64,000 bases of DNA from Sphingomonas sp. A2-49. Lineage in GTDB: Bacteria; Pseudomonadota; Alphaproteobacteria; Sphingomonadales; Sphingomonadaceae. Within the stretch, counting starts at the first letter, position 1; the number at the start of each line of letters is the position of its first letter. The stretch spans positions 24,855 to 88,854 of the forward strand of contig NZ_JAJLPA010000014.1 in NCBI RefSeq assembly GCF_025548555.1, in the 5' to 3' direction. Below are positions 28,661 to 37,373 of this stretch, in pieces. The translations under genes were made by a program, and so were the position numbers. The notes under the pieces were generated by a model. The model worked only from the letters and a program-made list of their open reading frames with translations. It had not been told where the DNA came from and made no database searches.

Positions 28661-29793
28661 TGGCCGGCTCCCGACGTCACCGCGGGCTGGACCGATTGCC
28701 CCGGCTGGCCCGCCGCGGCGGCGTCCGGAATGCGGCGGGCATTGCCCATCGGCAGGTACGGCACGACGCCGCTCGGTTCGACGATCGTCTTGTCGGACTT
28801 GGCCAGCACGGCCTCCATGGTCTCGTAATACATGCGGCGGCGGGTCACTTCGGGGGCGAGCTTGTACTGTTCGTACACCTTGTCGAACTGCGATGCCTCG
28901 CCCTCGGCGCGCGCCACGACCTGCTTGGCGTAGGATTGCGCCTGGTTGCGCACGCCCTGCGCGTCCTGCTGCGCGGCGGTGACGTCCTTGAACGCGTCGT
29001 TGACGCGGGCGGGCGGATCGGCCTGCTTGATGCCGACGCCGACGACGACGATGCCGGACTTATAGTCGTCCAGCACCTTCTGCATCCGTTCCTGCACCTG
29101 GTTCTCGATCATCGCGCGGCCCGGCCCGAGCGCCGAATCGAGCGTCACGTTCGCCACCACCTCGCGCATCGCGCTTTCGGCGGTCGCGCGCACCGTCTCG
29201 CGCGGCTTGTCGATCTGGAACACGTAGTTCTGCGGGCTCGAGATCTTCCAGCGCACCGCATAGGCGAGGTCGATGATGTTCTGGTCGCGGGTGAGCATCA
29301 GGTTTTCCGAGCCCGTCTCCGGGAAATTCTCGATCCGGATGTTCTGCACGTCGACCTTGACGACGCGAGCGATCGGCGCCGGCAGCGTCATCGCGATGCC
29401 GGGATCGAGCGTGCCCGAATACCGGCCGAGATAGGTCACGACGCCGCGTTCCTGCGGCGCGATCGGGTGGATCGAGGTGTAGAGCACCCAGACGAGCAGG
29501 ATGATCCCCGCCCCGATCAGCCACAGTGCGCGCGCGTTGGGCGCGCCGGGCAGGCCGTTGAAACCGCCGCCACCGCCGCCGCCGCCGCCCGCATTGCGCG
29601 CCTTCTTCAGGAAATCGTCGAGCGCGGTCGGCTTGGCGCCCGGCTTGCGGCCGCCCGGCGGCAGCGACCACGGGTTGCGCGGGCCGCCGCTACCGGGGCT
29701 GCCGTTGGCATCGTCGCCCTGGCCCCAGGGACCTTTCGGCGTTTCGGCGGCGAGAATGGGAGGGCGCCCGTTGCAGCCCGGCAGGATCGTCAT
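28657..29793 (-). CDS. hflK: HflK, regulator of FtsH protease
   Basis: 378 residues. N-terminal cytoplasmic segment rich in Gly and Pro (PWGQGDDANGSPGS), then a nine-glycine run, one transmembrane helix (LIGAGIILLVWVLYTSIHPI), and the SPFH domain (VTYLGRYSGTLDPGIAMTLP). Forms a hetero-complex with HflC. ATG at 29793 is the only Met before this region; GGGAGG stands nearly adjacent to it, an unusually close RBS. Extension further upstream would run into the region before the divergent mrp/apbC gene. Confidence 0.93.
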   Translation of the reverse strand: MTILPGCNGRPPILAAETPKGPWGQGDDANGSPGSGGPRNPWSLPPGGRKPGAKPTALDDFLKKARNAGGGGGGGGGFNGLPGAPNARALWLIGAGIILLVWVLYTSIHPIAPQERGVVTYLGRYSGTLDPGIAMTLPAPIARVVKVDVQNIRIENFPETGSENLMLTRDQNIIDLAYAVRWKISSPQNYVFQIDKPRETVRATAESAMREVVANVTLDSALGPGRAMIENQVQERMQKVLDDYKSGIVVVGVGIKQADPPARVNDAFKDVTAAQQDAQGVRNQAQSYAKQVVARAEGEASQFDKVYEQYKLAPEVTRRRMYYETMEAVLAKSDKTIVEPSGVVPYLPMGNARRIPDAAAAGQPGQSVQPAVTSGAGQ

Positions 29794-29863
29794 CCCTCCC
29801 TTATAGGAGAGCCAACGCGGAAAAACAGTGGCAAGCCGCCGCGGCGGGCCTATCTGCCCCGGC

Positions 29864-30811
29864 ATGACACAAGATGTAACGATCGCGGCGGTCCGTGCGG
29901 CCGCGGGAGAGCGGGCGACGCTGCGCTTCGAGGGCGCGCGCGCCGGCATCGTGCTCGACGCGACCGGCCTGTCGGGGCGCGAGCGCGACACGCTGGAGGA
30001 TGCCGTCCGCGCCGCCGCGGCGGCAAAATGGACCGGCGAGGTGCGCGTCGTCGTCACCGCCGAACGCGTCGCCCGCCGCCTGATCGCGGTCGCCAGCGGC
30101 AAGGGGGGCGTCGGCAAGTCGACGCTCGCCGCCAATCTCGCCATCGCGCTGAAGGCGCGCGGGCGCCGTGTCGGGCTGGTCGATGCCGACATCTACGGCC
30201 CGTCGCAGCCGCGGCTGATGGCGGCGGAGGACCAGCGGCCGACCGCCAAGGACAAGGTGCTCGATCCGGTGCCGACGCCCTATGGCGTGCCGATGCTGTC
30301 GATGGGCCAGCTGATCGAGCCCGGCAAGGCGATCGCGTGGCGCGGGCCGATGGCGGCGGGCGCGCTGACGCAGCTGGTCGATGCCGATTGGGGCGCGACC
30401 GACACGCTGGTGCTCGACCTGCCGCCGGGCACCGGCGACGTCCAGCTGACGATGATCCAGAAGCACAAGCCGGCGGGCGCGATCATCGTGTCGACGCCGC
30501 AGGATCTGGCGCTGATCGACGCGACGCGTGCGATCGACCTGTTCGACAAGGCGGGCATTCCCGTGATCGGGCTGGTCGAGAACATGGCGGGCTATGTCTG
30601 CCCGCATTGCGGCGTGGCATCGGATCCGTTCGGCAATGGCGGCGCGGAGGACACCGCGGCACGGCTCGGCATCCCGTTCCTCGGCCGCGTGCCGCTGGCG
30701 ATCGGCATCCGCACCGCGTCGGACGCAGGCCAGCCGCCCGCCGCCGGGAACGGCGCCGATGCGACCGCGTTCCATGCCATAGCCGCACAGGTCGACGCCT
30801 GGCTGGCCTAA
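29864..30811 (+). CDS. apbC: Mrp/NBP35-family ATPase (ApbC-like Fe-S scaffold)
   Basis: 315 residues. N-terminal 70 residues are a reduced form of the MIP18-like domain; the P-loop is GKGGVGKST (79-87). DADIYGPSQPRLM, LDLPPGTGDVQLTM and ENMAGYVCPHCG follow. The CPHC pair is the likely Fe-S binding site at the dimer interface. ATG at 29864 was preferred over a GTG at 29828, because it lies nearer to the family start. Divergent from hflK, 70 bases apart. The CoA-binding gene follows by 10 bases. Confidence 0.94.
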   Translation: MTQDVTIAAVRAAAGERATLRFEGARAGIVLDATGLSGRERDTLEDAVRAAAAAKWTGEVRVVVTAERVARRLIAVASGKGGVGKSTLAANLAIALKARGRRVGLVDADIYGPSQPRLMAAEDQRPTAKDKVLDPVPTPYGVPMLSMGQLIEPGKAIAWRGPMAAGALTQLVDADWGATDTLVLDLPPGTGDVQLTMIQKHKPAGAIIVSTPQDLALIDATRAIDLFDKAGIPVIGLVENMAGYVCPHCGVASDPFGNGGAEDTAARLGIPFLGRVPLAIGIRTASDAGQPPAAGNGADATAFHAIAAQVDAWLA

Positions 30812-30821
30812 GGAGACGCAC

Positions 30822-31253
30822 ATGCCGCTGACCGAGGATGCCGACATCAGGGCGCTGCTGGACGGCGCGCGCACGATCGCGCTGGTCGGCGCGTCGGACC
30901 GCCCCGATCGCCCGTCGCACCGGGTCATGGCGACGCTCCAGCGCCACGGCTATCGCGTCATCCCGGTCAATCCGCAGATTACCGGCGAACATGTCCACGG
31001 CGAATTCGTGTTCCGCGACCTCGACCAGCTCGGCGATCCGATCGATATCGTCGATATCTTCCGTCGGTCCGACGCGGTGGGGCCGATCGTCGATCAAGCG
31101 ATCGCGATCGGTGCGAAGGCGGTGTGGATGCAGCTCGGCGTCGTCGACGATGCCGCCGCCGCGCGCGCCGAGGCGGCGGGATTGCAGGTGGTGATGGACC
31201 GCTGTCCGGCGATCGAGATCCCGCGGCTGGGCCTCGCGCCGATCGCCACTTGA
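30822..31253 (+). CDS. CoA-binding domain protein (YccU-like)
   Basis: 143 residues in a single Rossmann-type CoA-binding fold: IALVGASDRPDRPSHRVMA (nucleotide-binding loop), YRVIPVNPQITGE, DIVDIFRRSDAVGPIVDQAI, VWMQLGVVDDAAAARAEAAG, and VMDRCPAIEIPRLG with a conserved Cys. ATG at 30822, 10 bases after the Mrp/ApbC stop with AGGAGA upstream; the two genes are very likely co-transcribed. Family role uncertain; crystal structures show CoA binding but no fixed enzyme. Confidence 0.92.
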   Translation: MPLTEDADIRALLDGARTIALVGASDRPDRPSHRVMATLQRHGYRVIPVNPQITGEHVHGEFVFRDLDQLGDPIDIVDIFRRSDAVGPIVDQAIAIGAKAVWMQLGVVDDAAAARAEAAGLQVVMDRCPAIEIPRLGLAPIAT

Positions 31254-31301
31254 TCTCGGGCCGGACCTGACCGACAACGGCGCATTGCGGAGGATGGCCC
31301 G

Positions 31302-31649
31302 ATGTTCGCCCTGCTGTTGTCGATCGTCCTGCCCGCCGATGATGCCGCCGCGCTGCTCGACCGGTCGCGGACGATGATCGCGGGCCAACGTTGCACCACC
31401 AACCCGAATGCCACCGACATCACCGTGTGCGGCCGGCGCAACGCAGACCGGTTCCGCGTGCCCTTCGTCGTGCACGACGCGGGCGATCCGCGCCACGAGG
31501 CGGTGGCGGTGGAGCGCGACCGGCTGCTCGACCGCACCAACCCGGTGAGAGAATTGAGCCCGTTCCTCGTCGGCGGCGGCATGGCCGGCGTGACGGTCAG
31601 CAGCCGCAACGGCCTGACCGGCACGACCGACCGCAAGCTCGCGCCGTGA
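31302..31649 (+). CDS. Small secreted Cys-motif protein (115 aa)
   Basis: Short hydrophobic N-terminus (MFALLLSIVLPADDAAALL), likely a signal peptide. Central motif RCTTNPNATDITVCGRRNAD, with two Cys that could form a disulfide, then RFRVPFVVHDAG; the C-terminal half is Gly/Asn-rich. Start ATG preceded by GCGGAGGA. The stop overlaps the next gene by GTGA, and both proteins share the motif of Cys followed by DI-V-CG and a basic RFR/NRLP stretch. I do not know the function; periplasmic location is inferred. Confidence 0.7.
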   Translation: MFALLLSIVLPADDAAALLDRSRTMIAGQRCTTNPNATDITVCGRRNADRFRVPFVVHDAGDPRHEAVAVERDRLLDRTNPVRELSPFLVGGGMAGVTVSSRNGLTGTTDRKLAP

Positions 31650-32059
31650 TCTGGCTCGCGATCCTGCTTCAGGCCGCCCCCGCCGCGGTCCCGCAGCGCT
31701 TCTCGATTCTCGCCCGGCAGTGCGGCCAGCCCGACGACAAGGGCGACATCGTCGTCTGCGGCAATGGCGACACCGGCAACCGCCTGCCGCTGCCCGACGA
31801 TGCCGGACCGGTCGATGGCCGCGGCGCCAATCGGGATCTGTCGGCGGTGCGCGCCTTGCAGCTCGAAGGCACGCCCTGCGCCGCGACGCAGCGCGGCTGC
31901 ACCGTCGGCTTCGGGCCGCCGATCGCGCCGCTGGTGGGGGCGCTCGCGGGTGCGGTGAAGTCCGCCTTCGCGCGCAAGCCCGACACGCGCGGACGCGTGG
32001 CCATCCCGCTCGACGATCCGGCGACGGCCCCGGCGAAGGCGGTCACGCCCGCGCCCTGA
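31646..32059 (+). CDS. Second small secreted Cys-motif protein (137 aa)
   Basis: GTG start at 31646 overlapping the stop of the previous gene (GTGA). Hydrophobic start MIWLAILLQAAPAAVPQ, then ARQCGQPDDKGDIVVCGNGD and RLPLPDDAG, the same Cys..DI-V-CG pattern as its neighbour. A later pair of Cys sits in TPCAATQRGC, so two disulfides are possible. C-terminus contains a hydrophobic segment (IAPLVGALAGAVKSAFA) before a Pro/Ala tail. Function unknown; likely works with the upstream protein. Confidence 0.7.
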   Translation: MIWLAILLQAAPAAVPQRFSILARQCGQPDDKGDIVVCGNGDTGNRLPLPDDAGPVDGRGANRDLSAVRALQLEGTPCAATQRGCTVGFGPPIAPLVGALAGAVKSAFARKPDTRGRVAIPLDDPATAPAKAVTPAP

Positions 32060-32097
32060 CCGGGCGCCCCTGTCCGGCCCCGCCGCCGCACCATCCA

Positions 32098-32176
32098 CCG
32101 TCACCCCGGACCGGCGTCTGAATCCCTGCAAAAACTTCTTCTGCTCGCATAGGCCGCAACCGGTCCGGGGTGACGG
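32098..32176. repeat. REP-like palindrome with 17-bp arms
   Basis: CCGTCACCCCGGACCGG (32098-32114) and its exact complement CCGGTCCGGGGTGACGG (32160-32176), 45 bases between. It lies between two convergent genes, where it could end both transcripts. The outer sequence is the same as REP half-sites at 4709, 13261, 44147 and 44242. Confidence 0.8.
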
Positions 32177-32208
32177 AAACGAAGGGACAAGCGCCCCGAT
32201 CCGCGCCC

Positions 32209-33504
32209 CTAACCGAGGATGTGCATCCACATCGGCTGGCCCGCGAGACTCTGCGACCCGCGCAGCGTCTCCAGCGCGTGCGCGACCGCGCGTTCGGGTC
32301 CTTCGTGCGTCACGATCGCGACGATGACGCTGCCGTCGGTCGTCACCCCGCGCTGGATCAGGCTTTCGATCGACACGCCGGCATCGCGCATCGCCGCGGC
32401 GATCTCGGCCAGCACGCCCACCTTGTCCTGCACGGTGAAGCGCAGGTACGCGCGGCCGCGCCGGGCGCCGCTGTCCGCCTTGGGCGCGGCGACCAGCGCG
32501 GCGGCGGGCATCGCATAGGGCGGCCCGAATTCGCCGCGCGCGATGTCGATCAGGTCGGCGACCACCGCGCTCGCGGTCGGCCCGTCGCCGGCGCCGGCGC
32601 CCTGGAAGAACAGCCGGCCGACGAAATTCCCTTCCGCCACCACCGCGTTGAGCGATCCGGTGACGTGTGCCAGCGGATGGTCGATCGGGACCAGATGCGG
32701 ATGGACGCGCTGGAACAGCCCGCCCGCGCCCGCCTCGGCGACGCCGACCAGTCGCACCTTGTAGCCGAGCGACGCCGCCTCGGCGATGTCGGCGGCGATG
32801 ACGTGGCGGACGCCGGTCGCGGACACGTCGTCGAACGCGGGCTGCGTCCCGAAGGCGATGCTGGCGAGGATCGACAGTTTATGCGCCGCATCGACGCCGT
32901 CGATGTCGAAACTGGGGTCCGCCTCGGCATAGCCGAGCGCCTGCGCCTCGCGCAGCACGTCGGCGAAATCTAAGCCCTCCGCCTCCATTTTCGACAGGAT
33001 GAAATTGCAGGTACCGTTGAGGATGCCGTAGACGCGGCCGATCTCGTTGGCCGCCGCCCCCTCGCGCAGCCCCTTGATGACCGGAACGCCGCCCGCCACC
33101 GCCGCCTCGAACTTGAGCGGCACGCCCGCCTGCTCCGCCGCCTGCGCGAGGTCGAGGCCGTGGTGCGCGAGCATCGCCTTGTTGGCGGTCACGAAGCCCT
33201 TGCCCGCCGCCAGCGTGGCGCGGGCCAGCGTCAGCGCCGGGCCGTCCGACCCGCCGATCAGCTCGACCACCACGTCGGCGCCGTCATGCGCGGCGAGTTC
33301 GCGGGTGTCGTCGACCCAGGCGAAGCGCGCCAGATCGAGCCCGCGGTCCTTGTAGCGGTCGCGGGCGGACACGGCGACGACCTCGATCGGGCGGCCGGCG
33401 CGGCGGGCGATCAGATCGCGGTTGGTGTCGAGCAGGCGGATCACGCCGCCGCCGACGGTGCCGAGCCCGGCGAGCGCGACGCGCAAGGGTGTGGTGGTCT
33501 TCAT
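32209..33504 (-). CDS. hom: Homoserine dehydrogenase
   Basis: Reduces aspartate semialdehyde to homoserine in threonine and methionine synthesis. 431 residues. NAD(P) fold at the start (VALAGLGTVGGGVIRLLD), the catalytic region GGVPVIKGLREGAAANEI and YGILNGTCNFILSKME, then a C-terminal ACT regulatory domain (residues about 350-431; YLRFTVQDKVGVLAEIAAAM), as in enzymes inhibited by threonine. Not fused to aspartokinase. ATG at 33504, divergent from the OPT transporter gene. Confidence 0.97.
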   Translation of the reverse strand: MKTTTPLRVALAGLGTVGGGVIRLLDTNRDLIARRAGRPIEVVAVSARDRYKDRGLDLARFAWVDDTRELAAHDGADVVVELIGGSDGPALTLARATLAAGKGFVTANKAMLAHHGLDLAQAAEQAGVPLKFEAAVAGGVPVIKGLREGAAANEIGRVYGILNGTCNFILSKMEAEGLDFADVLREAQALGYAEADPSFDIDGVDAAHKLSILASIAFGTQPAFDDVSATGVRHVIAADIAEAASLGYKVRLVGVAEAGAGGLFQRVHPHLVPIDHPLAHVTGSLNAVVAEGNFVGRLFFQGAGAGDGPTASAVVADLIDIARGEFGPPYAMPAAALVAAPKADSGARRGRAYLRFTVQDKVGVLAEIAAAMRDAGVSIESLIQRGVTTDGSVIVAIVTHEGPERAVAHALETLRGSQSLAGQPMWMHILG

Positions 33505-33638
33505 GGCCGCCGCCTAGCGGAAACCGGCGTGCGATGTCGAGCGGGCGCAGCTTTGTTTCGCTTTCCCACATGGCATTGCCCGGAGGCCGGGCCGCGTGCA
33601 CAGTCGGCCCGACACCGACCAGCGAAGAGCGCATTCCC

Positions 33639-35603
33639 ATGGCCACTGCCCCCGCCCCCGCATCCCCGATGCGCGAACTGACCGTTCGCGGCATCCTGCT
33701 GGGCGGGCTCATCACGTTGCTGTTCACCGCGGCCAACGTCTATCTCGGGCTGAAGGTCGGGCTGACCTTCGCGACGTCGATCCCCGCCGCGGTGATCTCG
33801 ATGGCGATCCTGCGCTACCTGCCCGGCGCGACGATCCTCGAAAACAACATCGTCCAGACGGTCGCCTCCGCGGCGGGAACGCTCGCCGCGATCATCTTCG
33901 TCCTGCCCGGCCTCGTCATGATCGGCTGGTGGCAGGGGTTCCCGTACCTGCTGACCGCCGGGATCACGATGACCGGCGGCATCCTCGGCGTCATGTTCTC
34001 CGTGCCGCTGCGCCGCGCGCTCGTGGTCGATACCGACCTGCCCTATCCGGAGGGGCGCGCCGCGGCGGAGGTGCTGATGGTCGGCGCGGGCAGTCGCGCA
34101 GGGGAAGCGGAAAGCGGCCGGGGCCTGCGGCTTATCGTGGTCAACGCGCTCGCCTCCGCGGGCTTTGCGGTGCTGACCCAGACCAGATTGGTCGTCGCAG
34201 AGGCCGCGCATTTCTTTCGCGTCGGCGCGGGCGCGACCGGCATATCGGGCGGCCTGTCGTTCGCGCTGATCGGCGCAGGCCATCTCGTCGGCCTGTCGGT
34301 CGGCCTCGCGATGTTCGCGGGCGTCGTCATCGGCTGGTGGATCGCGCTGCCGATCCTGACCGGCCTGTCCCCCGCCGCGGCGGGCGTCGGCATCGAGGCG
34401 TGGGCGGGCGGCGTGTTCCGCACCGACGTGCGCTTCCTCGGCGCCGGCGTGATCGGCGTCGCGGCGATCTGGACGTTGCTCAAGATCATCGGGCCGGTGC
34501 TCGGCGGCATCCGCTCGTCGATCGCCGCGAGCAAGGCGAAGCGCGGCGGCGCGGTGCTCGCCCTCGGCGAGCGCGACCTGTCGATCGGCATCGTCGTCGC
34601 CGTCAGCCTCGCGACGCTGGTGCCGATCGCCGCATTGCTCTGGTCGGTGATCGCCGGCGGGCCGCTGGAGGGATCGGCGGTCGTCCTGATCCTCGGCGCG
34701 CTCGTGTTCGTACTGGTGCTCGGGCTCGTGATCGCGGCGGTGTGCGGATACATGGCCGGGCTGATCGGCGCGTCGAACAGCCCGGTGTCGGGGATCGGCA
34801 TCCTTTCGGTGCTCGCCGCGTCGCTGATGCTGGTCGGGCTGTTCGGCCGCGGCGCCGGGCCGGACACGACGCAGGCGCTGGTCGCCTATGCGCTGATCGT
34901 CACCGGCATCGTCTTCGGCGTCGCCACCATCTCGAACGACAATCTCCAGGATCTCAAGACCGGCCAGCTCGTCGGCGCGACGCCGTGGAAGCAGCAGGTC
35001 GCGCTGATCTTCGGCGTCGTCTTCGGCAGCCTCGTGGTGCCGCCGGTCCTCGAACTGCTCGCGACGACGCTGGGGTTCCAGGGCGCGCCCGGCGCCGGCC
35101 CCAATGCGCTGGCCGCCCCGCAGGCCGCGCTGATCTCGGCACTGGCCAAGGGGGTGCTAGGCGGCGACCTCAACTGGGCGATGATCGGCTATGGCGCGGC
35201 GGTCGGCGTCGTCGTGATCGCGCTGGACGAAACGCTCGGCCGGCTGGGCAAACTGCGCCTGCCGCCGCTCGGGATCGGCCTCGGCGTCTACCTGCCGATG
35301 GCGGTGACGCTGCCGGTGGTGATCGGCGCGGTGATCGGCGCGCTCTACGATCGCTGGGCGGAGCGCGCGCCCGACGTCGAGCTCGCCAAGCGCATGGGCG
35401 TGCTGACCGCCACCGGCATGATCGTCGGCGAAAGCCTGTGGGGCGTCGCCTTTGCGTGTCTCGTCTACGCCACCAATTCGGACGCGCCGCTCGCGATCGC
35501 TCCGGCGGGGTTCGAGCCGGTCGCGCTGATCGGCGGGACGATCGCGTTCCTGGCGCTGGTCGCGGCGCTCTATCGCTATACGCGGCGGTCGGTCGCCGCC
35601 TGA
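33639..35603 (+). CDS. OPT-family oligopeptide transporter
   Basis: 654 residues with about 14-16 transmembrane helices. Typical beginning MRELTVRGILLGGLITLLFT, AANVYLGLKVGLTFATSIPA (the first signature of the OPT family), and DLPYPEGRAAAEVL. Imports small peptides or metal chelates in studied relatives. ATG at 33639 chosen because the N-terminal MATAPAPASPMREL is reasonable and no earlier Met fits; RBS is weak (GAAGAG). The C-terminus ends in an Arg-rich tail. Confidence 0.94.
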   Translation: MATAPAPASPMRELTVRGILLGGLITLLFTAANVYLGLKVGLTFATSIPAAVISMAILRYLPGATILENNIVQTVASAAGTLAAIIFVLPGLVMIGWWQGFPYLLTAGITMTGGILGVMFSVPLRRALVVDTDLPYPEGRAAAEVLMVGAGSRAGEAESGRGLRLIVVNALASAGFAVLTQTRLVVAEAAHFFRVGAGATGISGGLSFALIGAGHLVGLSVGLAMFAGVVIGWWIALPILTGLSPAAAGVGIEAWAGGVFRTDVRFLGAGVIGVAAIWTLLKIIGPVLGGIRSSIAASKAKRGGAVLALGERDLSIGIVVAVSLATLVPIAALLWSVIAGGPLEGSAVVLILGALVFVLVLGLVIAAVCGYMAGLIGASNSPVSGIGILSVLAASLMLVGLFGRGAGPDTTQALVAYALIVTGIVFGVATISNDNLQDLKTGQLVGATPWKQQVALIFGVVFGSLVVPPVLELLATTLGFQGAPGAGPNALAAPQAALISALAKGVLGGDLNWAMIGYGAAVGVVVIALDETLGRLGKLRLPPLGIGLGVYLPMAVTLPVVIGAVIGALYDRWAERAPDVELAKRMGVLTATGMIVGESLWGVAFACLVYATNSDAPLAIAPAGFEPVALIGGTIAFLALVAALYRYTRRSVAA

Positions 35604-35738
35604 TTTGCGCCGAACCGTTGGTCGACGCGGGAACGCCGGCGGGGGTCGCCCGTTATCCCCCCGAACCCGGTAACCACCCGCCATCCCCCCCCGGCCGGTG
35701 ATTGCCGGGTTTGCCTTACGCGTAACATAGGGCCAGCC

Positions 35739-35909
35739 GTGACACGGTCATCAGAACAGCATCGCGACAGATTCGCCGGTGTCCGCGGGGCGCTCCAGTC
35801 GGGGCTCGCGGTGCCGACGGACACGTTCATCACCGACGACATACCGCTGCTGCTGACGAGGCTGTCACAGCTGCCCCCCGCCAAACGGGCGAGGGACGAC
35901 CGCACCTAG
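35739..35909 (+). CDS. Possible small protein (56 aa)
   Basis: GTG start at 35739 with TAGGG 6-10 bases upstream, stop TAG at 35907. Sequence is protein-like: charged N-terminus, GALQSGLAVPTDTFITDDIP, then LLLTRLSQLPPAKRARDD. I do not recognise a family. It is the only credible gene in the 435-base gap between the OPT gene and the GH130 gene and fits the local codon bias. Confidence is moderate because it is short. Confidence 0.45.
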   Translation: MTRSSEQHRDRFAGVRGALQSGLAVPTDTFITDDIPLLLTRLSQLPPAKRARDDRT

Positions 35910-36038
35910 GGTCGTCGACGCGGTCGTCGGGCCGTGCGCCCGTCACCGCCCCGGCTGTACCCCGACCTGCGCCCGGGGTGACGCCCCGGCCCGTTAGACA
36001 CCCGCCAGCGCACCGTCCCCGTCAGCCGGCCGCCGGGG
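35910..36038. other. Intergenic stretch with one REP half-site
   Basis: GC-rich sequence between two convergent genes, with GCCCGGGGTGACGCC at about 35969-35983, a right-hand half of the dispersed palindrome. No gene. Confidence 0.5.
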
Positions 36039-37319
36039 TCACACCATCGCGGCGAGCAGGTCGCTGATCGGCACGAACGCGAAGCCCACGGAACTGTCGG
36101 CGATGCCATAGGGCAGGAACAGCGTATCGCCGTGGCGGATCGCACCGCAGCTGTACACGACGTTGGGGACATAGCCCTCGCGGTCCTGATCCTTCGCCGC
36201 CAGGATCGGTTCGCGCGTGCGGCCGATCACCTTCGACGGATCGTCCTTGTCCAGCAGCGCCGCGCCGATCGAGTATTTGCGCATCGCGCCGACGCCATGC
36301 GTCAGCAGCAGCCAGCCCTCGTCCAGCTCGATCGGCGGCCCGCAATTGCCGATCTGTACCAGCTCCCAGGGATAGTGCGGCGCCAGGATCTTCTCGCCCT
36401 CGTCCCAATGCTCCAGCGTGTCCGATTTCAGCAGGAACAAATTCTCGCCGTCCTGCCGCCCGATCATCATATACTGGCCACCGACCTTGCGCGGGAACAG
36501 GCCCATGCCCTTGTTCCGCGCGGCGGACCCCGACATCGGCACCAGATCGAACGCCCGGAAGTCGCGCGTGCGCATCAGTTCGGACTGGATCACCGACCCG
36601 TTATAGGCGGTGTAGGTGCCGATCCATTCGTAGCTGCCGTCCTCATGCTGGAAATGGACGATGCGCAGGTCCTCCAGCCCCTTCGACTGCGCCTGTGTGA
36701 TCGGGAAGATGACGGTGCCCGACAGCGTCGAATCGCGGTGCCGCCAGACCGTGACCGGCCCCTCCGGTATCTCCTCGCCCTCCCCCACGACGTCGGTCGC
36801 GGTCGCGAACGGCGGCTCGGGCGCGAGCTTCAGTTCGTGTGTGCCGGTGATGATGCCCTCGCGGAACGCGACCGACGAGATATGCCCCTCGCCCACCGCA
36901 CGCAGGCTCATCAGGATGCGCATCGATCCTTCGGGCATGCCGGTCTGGTCGAAGTGCGGCACCGCGCTGGGGTTCATCAGCGCCGCCGCGGCATAGCTGT
37001 ATTCGTGGCAGAAATAGGCACCGATCAGCTGGCGCTTTTCATCGCCGATGTCGCGACCGTCGAGTCCCAGCAGGTCCTCGATCTCGTCGTAGCGCGTCAT
37101 GAACACCCGGCGCGTCTGCCAGTGGCGCGCCTCGAAATCCTTCAGCACGGTCTCGAGCTGCTCGCGCGCCTCCTCGGCCGACATCTCCAGCACTTCGCCG
37201 ACCAGACGCTCGGTCCGGTTGGGCGCGCCGCCCTTGCCGCCCCACGCGATGTGGAACGGGCGGACGACCACGCGGGACGGGTCGGCGTGAAGCCGCAAGC
37301 GGTGGGTAAACAGGTCCAT
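36039..37319 (-). CDS. GH130-family glycosidase/phosphorylase-like protein
   Basis: 426 residues in a five-bladed beta-propeller: repeated WIGTYTAYNGSVIQSELMRT and GNCGPPIELDEGWLLLTHGV, with family motifs GKGGAPNRTERL, FFPITQ-like IFPITQAQSKG and MGLFPRKVGGQYMMIGR. GH130 enzymes cleave beta-mannosidic bonds by phosphorolysis or hydrolysis. It follows the GT4 gene by 54 bases on the same strand, so the two are likely co-expressed; I infer a role in making or trimming a mannose-containing glycan or glycoside. The catalytic Asp is not certain from sequence alone. Confidence 0.88.
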   Translation of the reverse strand: MDLFTHRLRLHADPSRVVVRPFHIAWGGKGGAPNRTERLVGEVLEMSAEEAREQLETVLKDFEARHWQTRRVFMTRYDEIEDLLGLDGRDIGDEKRQLIGAYFCHEYSYAAAALMNPSAVPHFDQTGMPEGSMRILMSLRAVGEGHISSVAFREGIITGTHELKLAPEPPFATATDVVGEGEEIPEGPVTVWRHRDSTLSGTVIFPITQAQSKGLEDLRIVHFQHEDGSYEWIGTYTAYNGSVIQSELMRTRDFRAFDLVPMSGSAARNKGMGLFPRKVGGQYMMIGRQDGENLFLLKSDTLEHWDEGEKILAPHYPWELVQIGNCGPPIELDEGWLLLTHGVGAMRKYSIGAALLDKDDPSKVIGRTREPILAAKDQDREGYVPNVVYSCGAIRHGDTLFLPYGIADSSVGFAFVPISDLLAAMV

Positions 37320-37373
37320 CGCGATTGTAGCCTCGTCGGTCGGATACGGTGGCGGCGTCGACGTCCTACGGAT

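Noticed and set aside
33505..33638. Possible SAM/threonine-type leader before hom
   Set aside because: No aptamer-like conserved core or leader peptide could be seen in the 134 bases.
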